This document shows positions 7,190 to 17,903 of a stretch of 57,144 nucleotides of DNA, piece after piece. The translations under genes and the position numbers were made by a program. The DNA comes from Ventosimonas gracilis (GTDB taxonomy: Bacteria > Pseudomonadota > Gammaproteobacteria > Pseudomonadales > Pseudomonadaceae): positions 1 to 57,144 of the forward strand of contig NZ_LSZO01000059.1 in the NCBI RefSeq assembly GCF_001580025.1, in the 5' to 3' direction. Under the pieces are notes generated by a model. That model made no database searches. It saw nothing but the letters and a program-made list of their open reading frames with translations, and was not told where the DNA came from. Position 1 is the first letter of the stretch; each line of letters opens with the position of its first letter.

Positions 7190-7680
7190 ATGAAAGATAA
7201 TAAAGTTAAACAAGTAAATGTCAATATGGGGATTGAAGTCATTGGGCTTCTTAATTTTGCTGACGTATTTTCAATTAACAAAAAATAGATACTTATGTTG
7301 AGTCTATTTTGCCAAGAATTAACATGGAAGATCTATCGGGATGGAAGCTATCTTTCAGCATTGCTTACCGATGCACAGACTTCATTGCAATTTATAAAAA
7401 ATTTTTACGGTATCCTTCAGATAGAGAATACGTAATTTCATTTTCCATCCCCATCCCCGATAATACACAAGCGCCTTATGGCATGCCGCCTGCCGTAGAT
7501 GGAAGAATTGGCTATTTTCATCCAGGAAGAAGCAACAGCTCCCATCTTTTGAATCCTGAGTATGATCAATATGACAATCTTGACCAATATATTCTTGCGG
7601 CAGTAATAAAGGCGATAGACCTTGGCTTTACCAAAGGTTTCACTTGTTATGGAAAGAAAATAAAATTTCAAGATTTATAA
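7190..7680 (+). pseudogene. Putative immunity protein, array copy 4 (frameshift in an A run)
   Basis: Begins MKDNKVKQVNVNMGIEV like copy 3, but after SINKK the frame reads TAG at about 7285. Copy 3 has seven A after the Asn/Asp codon and copy 4 has six, so one A is missing. Downstream the full family sequence resumes in the correct frame to FQDL and a normal TAA at 7680, with no other damage. The loss is therefore recent, or the run serves as a slippage or phase-variation site. A sequencing error in the homopolymer is also possible. Confidence 0.8.
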
Positions 7681-7778
7681 TGACTCGCATGGTCTTTCAG
7701 CGACGAGGGGATTTTTTGACAAATCGTAAAAAACAAGGTAATCCGCAATGAAATATAAAAAATTCAGGAGATATAAAA

Positions 7779-8270
7779 ATGAAAGATAAAAAAGTTAAAC
7801 AAGTAGGAGTCAGTATGGGGCTTGAAGTCCTTGGGCTCAATGATTTTGTTGACACATCTTCAATTAGAAAAAAAATAAAGACTTATATTGAGTCTATTTT
7901 GCCAAGAATCAACATGGAAGACCTATCGGGATGGAGGCTAACTTTCTTCATTAATTACCGGCACACAGATCTCATTGGGGTTTTTAAAAAATTTTTCCGG
8001 TATCCTTCAGATAGAGAATACGAAATTTCGATTGCCATGCCCATCCCCGATAATACGCAAGCACCTTATGGCATGCCGTCTGCCAAAGATGGAAGAGTTG
8101 GCGATTTTCTTCCAATAAGAAGCGACCGCTTCCATCCTTTGGATCCTGAGTATCATAAATATGACAATCTTGACCAATATATTATTGCGTCAGCAATAAA
8201 GGCGATAGACCTTGGCTTTACCAAAGGGTTCACTTGTTACGGTAAGAAAATAAAATTTCAAGATTTATAA
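7779..8270 (+). CDS. Putative immunity protein, array copy 5 (intact)
   Basis: 163 residues and the last member of the array. It has the same conserved blocks as copies 1 and 3; distinctive changes include FKKFFRYPSDREYEIS and a PEYHKYDNLDQYIIAS segment. The ribosome-binding site is the best in the array (AGGAG, 8 bases from the ATG). The leader carries the same CAGCGACGAGGGGATTTTT block that precedes the Imm26-like gene. It is followed by a GC hairpin at 8361-8382 and then by holA on the other strand. Confidence 0.75.
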   Translation: MKDKKVKQVGVSMGLEVLGLNDFVDTSSIRKKIKTYIESILPRINMEDLSGWRLTFFINYRHTDLIGVFKKFFRYPSDREYEISIAMPIPDNTQAPYGMPSAKDGRVGDFLPIRSDRFHPLDPEYHKYDNLDQYIIASAIKAIDLGFTKGFTCYGKKIKFQDL

Positions 8271-8360
8271 TGACTCTCCACTCATATCGCCTGATGGTAC
8301 GCAAGCGTTTATTGGCACCGACAGGACTGGTGCGCACGCTGACCGGGGTAAACCGGCCAA

Positions 8361-8382
8361 AACCGCCCGATAGCGGGCGGTT
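8361..8382. terminator. Hairpin after the immunity array
   Basis: AACCGCCCG-ATAG-CGGGCGGTT is a perfect 9-bp stem between the array and the convergent holA gene. The T tract after it is poor, so termination strength is uncertain. The flanking 8271-8457 holds no gene I would defend. Confidence 0.5.
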
Positions 8383-8457
8383 GGGTGAGGTTTTGCCAAA
8401 TAACAGATACCGATTCATTCGTTACAAAACCAAAACCGGACTTGTTATTAAGGTTGC

Positions 8458-9474
8458 CTAAAGGTTAAGCGGCTTGCCGGAGAGCGCAAGACAGAGTTCG
8501 GTAAGCCCCACCCACGGATCGCCTGCGGCTCTTCCTTTGATTTGCGCGTCGATTTGAGCCGCTTGCACCCGCATTGAAGCGAGCGGAGGCTTTCTTTGCA
8601 GGGCACGGGTGATAAGTGGGCGGCGTTTTTCGCGTATCGGTGGGCGGATATTGGCGAAGGCTTGATTGAGCGAGCCTTGCGCGGCGGCTAGATTTGCCAA
8701 AATGCGTATTTCCCGCGCCAATGCCCAGAGGATGACAATGCTCTCTACGCCTTCGTTGCGCAGTCCGTGCAGGGTGCGCAGTGTGTGTACGGCATCGCCG
8801 TTTAAAGCGCTATCGATCAGGCCAAAGACATCAAAGCGGGCGCTGTCGGCTACTGCGCTTTGCACCGTTGCTGCGTCCAGATGACTGTTTGGCGCAAGCA
8901 GTTTGAGTTTTTCGATTTCCTGCGCGGCGGCGAGCAGGTTGCCTTCTACCCGTGCGGCGAGCAGTTCTACCGCGTCCTTATCGGCGCTGATGCCGGATGC
9001 GCTAAGGCGCTGTTGTATCCAGAGCGGCAGCGCGGCGGCCTCAAGCGGCCAGATGGGTACAAAGCAAGCACTTTTGTGCTCAAAGAGCGCTTTGCACCAT
9101 TTGCTTTTTTGCGTGTTGCTGTCCAGCTTGGGCAGGGTCAGCAGCAGGATTTTGTCCGCAGGCGGTTGATTTAAGTATTCGAGCAATAGCGCCGCGCCTT
9201 TGTCGCCAGGTTTGCCGCTTTGCAGTCGCACATCGAGCAGCGTTTTTTCGGCAAACAGGGAGAGGCTCGCGCCTGCCTCGTAGAGTCTGCCCCAATCAAA
9301 GCCACTGTCTGCGTTCAGCACTTGGCGTTCGTTAAAACCCGCCTGCTTGCAGGCCGCACGGATGGCATCAAGCGCTTCTTGCACCAGCAGCGGCTCGTCA
9401 CCACTGATGGCATAGAGCGGTGCCAGCGTGCCGCCCGCCAGTTGTTTGGGCAATTGTGGCAGATTAAGTTTCAC
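8458..9474 (-). CDS. holA: DNA polymerase III delta subunit
   Basis: The clamp-loader delta subunit opens the beta sliding clamp within the DNA polymerase III holoenzyme. It has 338 residues, against about 343 in E. coli. N-terminal LAPLYAISGDEPLLVQEALDAI is the delta hallmark (a degenerate P-loop region), with the DVRLQSGKPGDKG and LEYLNQPPADKILLL segments after it and the helical collar domain in the C-terminal third. The ATG overlaps the lptE stop by four bases, giving the conserved leuS-lptE-holA order. As I recall, arfA follows holA in related genomes; here the accessory block 2.9-8.4 kb lies between them. Confidence 0.95.
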   Translation of the reverse strand: MKLNLPQLPKQLAGGTLAPLYAISGDEPLLVQEALDAIRAACKQAGFNERQVLNADSGFDWGRLYEAGASLSLFAEKTLLDVRLQSGKPGDKGAALLLEYLNQPPADKILLLTLPKLDSNTQKSKWCKALFEHKSACFVPIWPLEAAALPLWIQQRLSASGISADKDAVELLAARVEGNLLAAAQEIEKLKLLAPNSHLDAATVQSAVADSARFDVFGLIDSALNGDAVHTLRTLHGLRNEGVESIVILWALAREIRILANLAAAQGSLNQAFANIRPPIREKRRPLITRALQRKPPLASMRVQAAQIDAQIKGRAAGDPWVGLTELCLALSGKPLNL

Positions 9475-10040
9475 TGCGCCTCGGCGGCATCCAAGGCGCG
9501 CTGGCGGCGCAAGGCTTCTTCCTCTGCTTGCTTTTGTTCGGCGCGGCGCTGCCAGCTATCCAAGGTTTGCGGTGTTAAGGCTTGCAGGCGCAGCAGCAGT
9601 TGCTCGATCAGTTCGCGGCGCATTTCGACTTCCAACTGGTCTTGCTCGCCACTGCCGGCGGCAATATTGTTGTCATCTTGCAGATAGATGCGGCGAACTT
9701 GCAGGGAGTCTTCACTTAATAACAGGCGGTTTTTGCCCAGCAGTTGCCAGTCAAGCTCAAGCAGCAGTTCGATTTCGTTGGTCTGTGCGCTGCCGCCACG
9801 ACCGAGCGCCCGTGAGCTCTGTTTTTCTTCCACTAAAACCAGCGTAGGGAAAGCGCCAGCGCGAACCTCTACTTGCCGTTTTTGCAGCGCTTCTTGCAAT
9901 TGCTTGGCCGTCTGTCCATAGCGGTTACGCGCTTCGATGGCGATTTCACTGATGGCAAATTGGCTGGCATCCATGCCGCGCAGATGAAAACCGCAAGCGC
10001 TGAGCAGGCCGATCACACAGAGTAAGGCGTATTTTTTCAT
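9471..10040 (-). CDS. lptE: LPS-assembly lipoprotein LptE
   Basis: Outer-membrane lipoprotein that plugs the LptD barrel and helps insert lipopolysaccharide at the cell surface. 189 residues: signal MKKYALLCVIGLLSAC with lipobox LSAC, then GFHLRGM, the classic start of mature LptE. The rest is the alternating strand-and-helix LptE body, ending in a Gln/Arg-rich tail. The start at 10040 places the signal peptide correctly; the frame extends 50 codons further up but into leuS. It follows leuS by 13 bases and overlaps holA by four. Confidence 0.95.
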   Translation of the reverse strand: MKKYALLCVIGLLSACGFHLRGMDASQFAISEIAIEARNRYGQTAKQLQEALQKRQVEVRAGAFPTLVLVEEKQSSRALGRGGSAQTNEIELLLELDWQLLGKNRLLLSEDSLQVRRIYLQDDNNIAAGSGEQDQLEVEMRRELIEQLLLRLQALTPQTLDSWQRRAEQKQAEEEALRRQRALDAAEAQ

Positions 10041-10053
10041 GCCGTTAAGACCT

Positions 10054-12741
<2,688 letters not shown>

Positions 12742-12755
12742 TTACTGTGTCCCAA

Positions 12756-12781
12756 CCCCTTCCCCGCAAGCGGGCAAGGGG
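12756..12781. repeat. REP-like palindrome
   Basis: CCCCTTCCCCGCAAGCGGGC followed by AAGGGG forms a stem with one bulge between leuS and the TRAP large permease gene. It has the same core as 2903-2926 and 30253-30283. It may stabilise or end the dctM transcript. Confidence 0.55.
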
Positions 12782-12792
12782 AGCCAAGGCGT

Positions 12793-14115
12793 TTATTTCT
12801 GGTAGAAAGTATTTGGCAACCAAGTCGCTATATCGGGCAGCAGTCCGATCAGCAGCAAGGTCAGCAGCATAATGCCGACAAAGGGCCAGATGGAGCGGTA
12901 AATATCGGATAACCCAATCCCCGGCGGGGCCAGTGCGCGCATCATAAACAGGTTGTAGCCAAAGGGCGGGGTGATATAGGCAATCTGGCAAGTAATGGTA
13001 TAGAGCACGCCGTACCAGACCAAATCAAAGCCCAGTTTTTGCACCAGCGGGATATAGAGCGGGGCGACGATCACCAGCATGGCGGTATCGTCCAAAAACA
13101 TGCCCATCAGCAAAAAGGAGACCTGCATCAGCACCAGCACTTGCCAAGGCGCAAGCCCCAAGTCGCCCAAAAAGAAGCGCTCGATGGATTTAACCGCACC
13201 CAGGCCGTCAAATACTGCGCCAAAACAGAGCGCGGCAATCAAAATCCACATAAACATGCAGGTAATGCCAAGGGTTTTTTGCAGCACTTCGTTCCACAGT
13301 TTGAAACTTAAGCGCCCGCGAAACCAGGCAATCAAGGCCGATGAAATTGCGCCGACGGCGGAGCTTTCCACCAAACTCGCGCGACCGCTTAAAAACAGCC
13401 ACATCATCAGCGCAAAAATACCGAGCGGGGCAATGCCGGCAGAGAGCAGGCGGATTTTTTGCGCAAACGGCACATTGCGTTCTTCTGCCGGTAGCGCAGG
13501 CCCCAGTTTGGGATTGATTCGGCAGCGCAGCCAAACATAAAGGCCCATCAGCACCGCCATCATCAGCCCGGGCAGCACGCCCGCCAGCCAAAGCTGGCCG
13601 ACCGGCACACGCGCAATCATGCCGTAGAGGATCAGCACCACCGAAGGCGGCAGCAAAATACCCAAGGTGCTGCCGCCCTGCACTACGCCGGTCATCATCT
13701 GTTTATCGTAGCCACGGCGCAAAAGCTCCGGCAGAGCAATGGTAGCGCCAATGGCAAGCCCTGCCACCGACAGGCCGTTCATGGCGGAAATAATCACCAT
13801 CAGCCCAACCGTACCCAGCGCAAGACCACCGTTGAGCGAACCCATCCAGACATGAATGGCCTTGTACATGTCCTCGGCAATGCCGGATTCGGACAGCATA
13901 TAGCCCATAAACACGAACATCGGCACGGTGAGCATGGGATACCACTTGACCAGCTTCATCGCCGAGGCAAAGCCCATTTGCGAACCGCCGTCGCCCCACA
14001 GCAAAAAGGCGGCGACCACGCCGACAAAGCCAATCACGGCAAACACGCGCTGCCCGGTCAACAGCAGCACCATCATGCCGGCGAACATGGTTATCGCTAT
14101 CAGCTCGTAACTCAT
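12793..14115 (-). CDS. dctM: TRAP transporter large permease subunit (DctM family)
   Basis: The main membrane channel of a tripartite, sodium-driven importer for organic or amino acids. 440 residues with about twelve hydrophobic helices. It has the family segments VPMFVFMGYMLSESGIAEDM, the GGSTLGILLPPSVVLILYG motif and GMFLDDTAMLVIVAPLYIP. Its ATG overlaps the dctQ stop by four bases. No DctP-type binding protein is encoded beside it, so the substrate cannot be read from this locus. Confidence 0.92.
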   Translation of the reverse strand: MSYELIAITMFAGMMVLLLTGQRVFAVIGFVGVVAAFLLWGDGGSQMGFASAMKLVKWYPMLTVPMFVFMGYMLSESGIAEDMYKAIHVWMGSLNGGLALGTVGLMVIISAMNGLSVAGLAIGATIALPELLRRGYDKQMMTGVVQGGSTLGILLPPSVVLILYGMIARVPVGQLWLAGVLPGLMMAVLMGLYVWLRCRINPKLGPALPAEERNVPFAQKIRLLSAGIAPLGIFALMMWLFLSGRASLVESSAVGAISSALIAWFRGRLSFKLWNEVLQKTLGITCMFMWILIAALCFGAVFDGLGAVKSIERFFLGDLGLAPWQVLVLMQVSFLLMGMFLDDTAMLVIVAPLYIPLVQKLGFDLVWYGVLYTITCQIAYITPPFGYNLFMMRALAPPGIGLSDIYRSIWPFVGIMLLTLLLIGLLPDIATWLPNTFYQK

Positions 14116-14621
14116 TGGATGGGCTTCCCGCGCAGTACCGCAATATCTTTAATCAGCGCGGAACTCGCCTGCGCCAGCATCATCAGCACGCCAAAGGTCA
14201 TGATGATTTTTATCGGTGCCATATAGGGGCGCCAAGCGCTAAAACTTCTTTCTTTAAATTCAATGGCATAAATACTGCTGCTGATGCCGCCGTAGAGCAT
14301 AAAACCTAAAAATACCAGCAGCGCGGTAATGGTCAGCACGTCAAAAGCGGCGCGTTTTTTGATAGACCAATTGCTGTAGAACAAATCCATCCGCACATGG
14401 TCGCCGCTCTGCATGGCAAAGGCACCGCCCAACATGTAGTAGGCGGCCATCACAAACTGCGCCGATTCGAGCGTCCAGTTGGCGGGCAGGCGCAGCATTT
14501 TCGATAGGGATGAGTAGAACAAAATCGCCGTGATAACAAAAATCAGGTACATGGCCAGCAAACCCACGCGCCGATTAAAGCCATCGACCCAGCGCACATA
14601 ACGGCAAACAAGTTCAGGCAT
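14112..14621 (-). CDS. dctQ: TRAP transporter small permease subunit (DctQ family)
   Basis: A 169-residue four-helix membrane protein that partners the large TRAP permease. Features include a Trp-Asn-Arg start (VDGFNRRVG), FVMAAYYMLGGAFAMQSGDH (the conserved AY-LGG and DHVRMD segments) and a final helix around IIMTFGVLMMLA. Translationally coupled to the downstream large subunit. Upstream (14622-14845) there is no periplasmic receptor gene, only a spacer leading to the divergent kinase gene. Confidence 0.9.
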   Translation of the reverse strand: MPELVCRYVRWVDGFNRRVGLLAMYLIFVITAILFYSSLSKMLRLPANWTLESAQFVMAAYYMLGGAFAMQSGDHVRMDLFYSNWSIKKRAAFDVLTITALLVFLGFMLYGGISSSIYAIEFKERSFSAWRPYMAPIKIIMTFGVLMMLAQASSALIKDIAVLRGKPIQ

Positions 14622-14845
14622 GGTTTTTCCTTTTATTATTGATCATGTTTTTATCGACAACCCAAGCTCTTACTGTATGGGACAGGCCGCCCTGCCCGCA
14701 ACCCTAAGCCAAGACCCTAAGGCAAGATACAACGCACAAGTTGGCGCTGGCAGCAGGAATTACTTACAGTAGGCAGTTAAGACTTGCCATTGGCAAGAAT
14801 GGAAACTTGGCTCGCGGCAAGCCAGACAATACAGGGAATCGTTCC

Positions 14846-17800
14846 ATGCAGTCGGATAAGCCCTTATCCCCCCCCAAGCTCTGGCGCACCTTGCTGGCAG
14901 CACTGGCGATGCTGTTTGGCATCAGCAGCATTGTGGTCTGGTGCTGGTATTTGCTCGACCAATACCAAAAGCATGAACACCAGCACCGCTTTGAACTGAA
15001 TGTACAGGCACTGAGCGAGATTTTACAGGCACGCATGCGCTCTTACGAAATGGTGCTGCGCGGCGTATCGACCGCCTTTGTGGGCAAGGATGCCGACAAA
15101 CTGTCTTTGGCGCAGTGGAAGCAGGTCACCGACCAGTTGCGCGTACAGGAGCTATACCCAGGCATCAGCTCAGTGGTATGGGCGCGTTATCTGCGTGACG
15201 CCGAGCAAAGCGACTTTCTGGCGCATACTTATGGAGACTTTCGGATATTTCCTGAAGGTAGGCGCCCTCAGTACCTGCCCATTAAATTTATCAGTCCGCT
15301 TAACGAAAGCACCAGCGCCGTACTTGGGCTGGACTTATTAACCCATCCACAACAAAAACAGGCCATCCTTGAGGCCGTTGATGAAGGCCGTGCGGGGCTG
15401 TCCGAACCGCTGGATTTATACGAGCTGTCCCCCGATGAACCGAGCAAGCGACTAGGGTTAATCATGTATTACCCGGTTTACCGTAACGGCATGGTGCCTG
15501 CTACAGCAGAAGAACGCCGCACCGCTCACCTTGGCATGACCGATGCGGCCTTTCGCAGTAATGAACTTGCCGAGGGTATTTTTGGCTCACGCTTGCGACT
15601 GTTTCATATCACCGCCCACGATGTTAAAGCCAATCGGCAAATTTTTGACAGCAGCCAAACACAACCTCTGAATGCGCCTCCCGGCTGGCAGCCCACACTC
15701 TCGGTGCAGTTGGATTTACCGCTGTACGGACGCACTTGGCGTCTGACCATCCACAGTACGCCGGAATACGAACAAGTACTGGTCTCTCGCAGCCAAGATC
15801 TGGTGCTGTTGATGGGGCTGTCTACCGCCGTGCTGGTAGCATTACTGACCGGTGCTTTTGTCTGGCAGCGAGACCGGCAAATGTACGCCAGTGAAAAAGT
15901 CTCGCAACATCTGCATGAACAGGCCGAACAACTGATACTCGCCAACCGCTACAAAACCGAATTTCTCGCCAACATGTCGCACGAGTTGCGCACGCCGCTT
16001 AACAGCATCCTGATATTAAGCGACCAGTTGCGTCAGAACAGCAGCGGCAATTTGAGCGACAAGCAAGCGCGTCACGCCGATATTGTCTACCGCGCAGGCA
16101 GTGACCTGTTGGGGCTGATTAACGATGTGCTGGATTTAGCCAAGGTCGAAGCCGGACGCATGCAAATTGCCATGGAGCCGCTTAATTTGCAGGATTTACT
16201 GGTGGACCTGGATGCCGCCATGCGCCCACTCGCTGAAGCCAAGGGATTGCACCTGTACATCCCCAAACTGGACAGCCAAAGTGACGTGCCGCAACGTGTT
16301 TTTACCGACCAGGTGCGCCTGCATCAGATACTGCGCAACCTGTTATCCAACGCCATCAAATTCACCGACCACGGACAGGTACAGGTACTGGTCAGCGCCG
16401 GCGAAAAACGCAAAGACGGCAGCGTACTGATGAACTTTACCGTGCGCGATACCGGCATTGGCATTGCGCCGGATAAACACAAACAAGCGTTTGAAGCGTT
16501 TCAGCAACTGGACGGCTCGACCCGCAGGCGCTACGGCGGCACCGGCCTTGGCCTTGCCATTACCCGCCAGCTCACCAAAGCCTTAGGCGGCAGCATCGAA
16601 CTGCAAAGCGCCCTGGGTCAAGGCGCAACCTTTAGCGTACAGTTGCCGATGCAGGTGGTACCCGCCCTGCTGCCAAGCGAACTGCCTTCGCCCAAGCGTG
16701 AAGGTGAAGGCCAAGCCTTACTGATTGTCGAAGACGACACCCACTTCGCCGAGGTGATCGCCGAACAGGCGCACGCCCACGGCTTTGCCAGCGTGCACTG
16801 CATATCCGGCCTGCAAGCGCTGGAACTGTTGAAAACCGAACCCTTTGCCGCTGTCGTGCTGGACATCCTGCTGCCGGACATCAGTGGCTGGCAACTGTTC
16901 AGAAGGCTGCGCGCACAGCCCGCACACCGCCACACACCGGTGCATATCATCTCCTGCCTGCCGCAGCCGGATCGGCTCGACGAACCGGGCACTCACTACC
17001 TCACCAAGCCGATTGAGCGCGACTCGCTGGAGGAGCTCTTTATCAGCCTGAAAGACGACACACAAAAGAGCGAAGGCACGCCACTGCTACTGGTCGAAGA
17101 CGTTGAAGCCGAGCGCGAACACTACCGCGCGCGTTTAACCGAATTCGGCTTTAACGTCACCGCCGCCAGCACCGCCAAGGCAGCGCTAGCGGCTTGGATA
17201 AAAGGCTCGTTTGCCGTGCTGGTGCTGGATTTAAACCTGCCCGATGCCGACGGTTTCAGCCTGCTCGACAGCCTGAACGAGCACCGCCCGCTGCAAGGCA
17301 CGCGCATAGTGATCAATACCGGCCTGGATGTCTCGCACGAGGGCTTGCAGCGTCTTTGTAGCTACAGCGCCGCTGTGGTACGCAAAAAAGGCGACGACAC
17401 CGATTTGCTGGGGCAAGCGGTACAGGGCTTTTTGGCGGGTATCAGCGCTGAAGTCGCGCCAGAAGAACAGCGTAGTGAACCCGCAAGCGCCGCCAGCGAG
17501 CCACATCTCAGTCTGCAAGGCCACCGCCTGCTACTGGTGGATGACGACATCCGCAACCTCTACGCGATGAGCGCCCTGCTCGATGAATTTGGCTTTGACA
17601 TCAACACCGCCAGCAATGGCGAAGAAGCCATTGCCCAATTCCAGCAATCAGCGCCGGATTTGATTTTGATGGACATGTCCATGCCGGTGATGGACGGCTA
17701 CATCGCCACCAACTTGCTGAAAACCGAGCACGACTGCACCATCCCCATCATTGCCTTGACCGCCCACGCAATGAAAGGCGACCGCGAAAAATGCCTCGCC

Positions 17801-17899
17801 GCCGGTGCCGACGATTACCTTGCCAAACCGGTAGACCCTGAGCAGCTACGCCGCGTGTTGGAACATTGGCTGCTGCACCCACCACGGACTGGAAACTAA
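14846..17899 (+). CDS. CHASE-domain hybrid sensor histidine kinase with three receiver domains
   Basis: 1017 residues in the inner membrane. Order: transmembrane helix about residues 20-42; a periplasmic CHASE sensor domain about 70-290; second helix about 315-337; HisKA with phospho-acceptor His379 in [15 protein letters not shown]; HATPase with DTGIGIAP and GGTGLGLAI; then three receivers with phospho-acceptor Asp673 (VVLDILLPD), Asp795 ([11 protein letters not shown]) and Asp943 ([13 protein letters not shown]). The switch Lys of each receiver is visible. The ATG at 14846 has AGGGA 9 bases upstream; an earlier frame start has no support. Four bases separate it from the REC-GGDEF-EAL gene, so the pair probably forms one signalling unit. 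The ligand is unknown. Confidence 0.93.
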   Translation: MQSDKPLSPPKLWRTLLAALAMLFGISSIVVWCWYLLDQYQKHEHQHRFELNVQALSEILQARMRSYEMVLRGVSTAFVGKDADKLSLAQWKQVTDQLRVQELYPGISSVVWARYLRDAEQSDFLAHTYGDFRIFPEGRRPQYLPIKFISPLNESTSAVLGLDLLTHPQQKQAILEAVDEGRAGLSEPLDLYELSPDEPSKRLGLIMYYPVYRNGMVPATAEERRTAHLGMTDAAFRSNELAEGIFGSRLRLFHITAHDVKANRQIFDSSQTQPLNAPPGWQPTLSVQLDLPLYGRTWRLTIHSTPEYEQVLVSRSQDLVLLMGLSTAVLVALLTGAFVWQRDRQMYASEKVSQHLHEQAEQLILANRYKTEFLANMSHELRTPLNSILILSDQLRQNSSGNLSDKQARHADIVYRAGSDLLGLINDVLDLAKVEAGRMQIAMEPLNLQDLLVDLDAAMRPLAEAKGLHLYIPKLDSQSDVPQRVFTDQVRLHQILRNLLSNAIKFTDHGQVQVLVSAGEKRKDGSVLMNFTVRDTGIGIAPDKHKQAFEAFQQLDGSTRRRYGGTGLGLAITRQLTKALGGSIELQSALGQGATFSVQLPMQVVPALLPSELPSPKREGEGQALLIVEDDTHFAEVIAEQAHAHGFASVHCISGLQALELLKTEPFAAVVLDILLPDISGWQLFRRLRAQPAHRHTPVHIISCLPQPDRLDEPGTHYLTKPIERDSLEELFISLKDDTQKSEGTPLLLVEDVEAEREHYRARLTEFGFNVTAASTAKAALAAWIKGSFAVLVLDLNLPDADGFSLLDSLNEHRPLQGTRIVINTGLDVSHEGLQRLCSYSAAVVRKKGDDTDLLGQAVQGFLAGISAEVAPEEQRSEPASAASEPHLSLQGHRLLLVDDDIRNLYAMSALLDEFGFDINTASNGEEAIAQFQQSAPDLILMDMSMPVMDGYIATNLLKTEHDCTIPIIALTAHAMKGDREKCLAAGADDYLAKPVDPEQLRRVLEHWLLHPPRTGN

Positions 17900-17903
17900 A
17901 CGC

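Noticed and set aside
4791-8270. CRISPR-like periodicity
   Set aside because: The repeated units are about 490-base protein-coding paralogues with spacers of tens of bases, not short direct repeats.
8270-8461. A 63-codon frame after the last array copy
   Set aside because: It overlaps the array stop codon and a GC hairpin, has no ribosome-binding site and no match I recognise.
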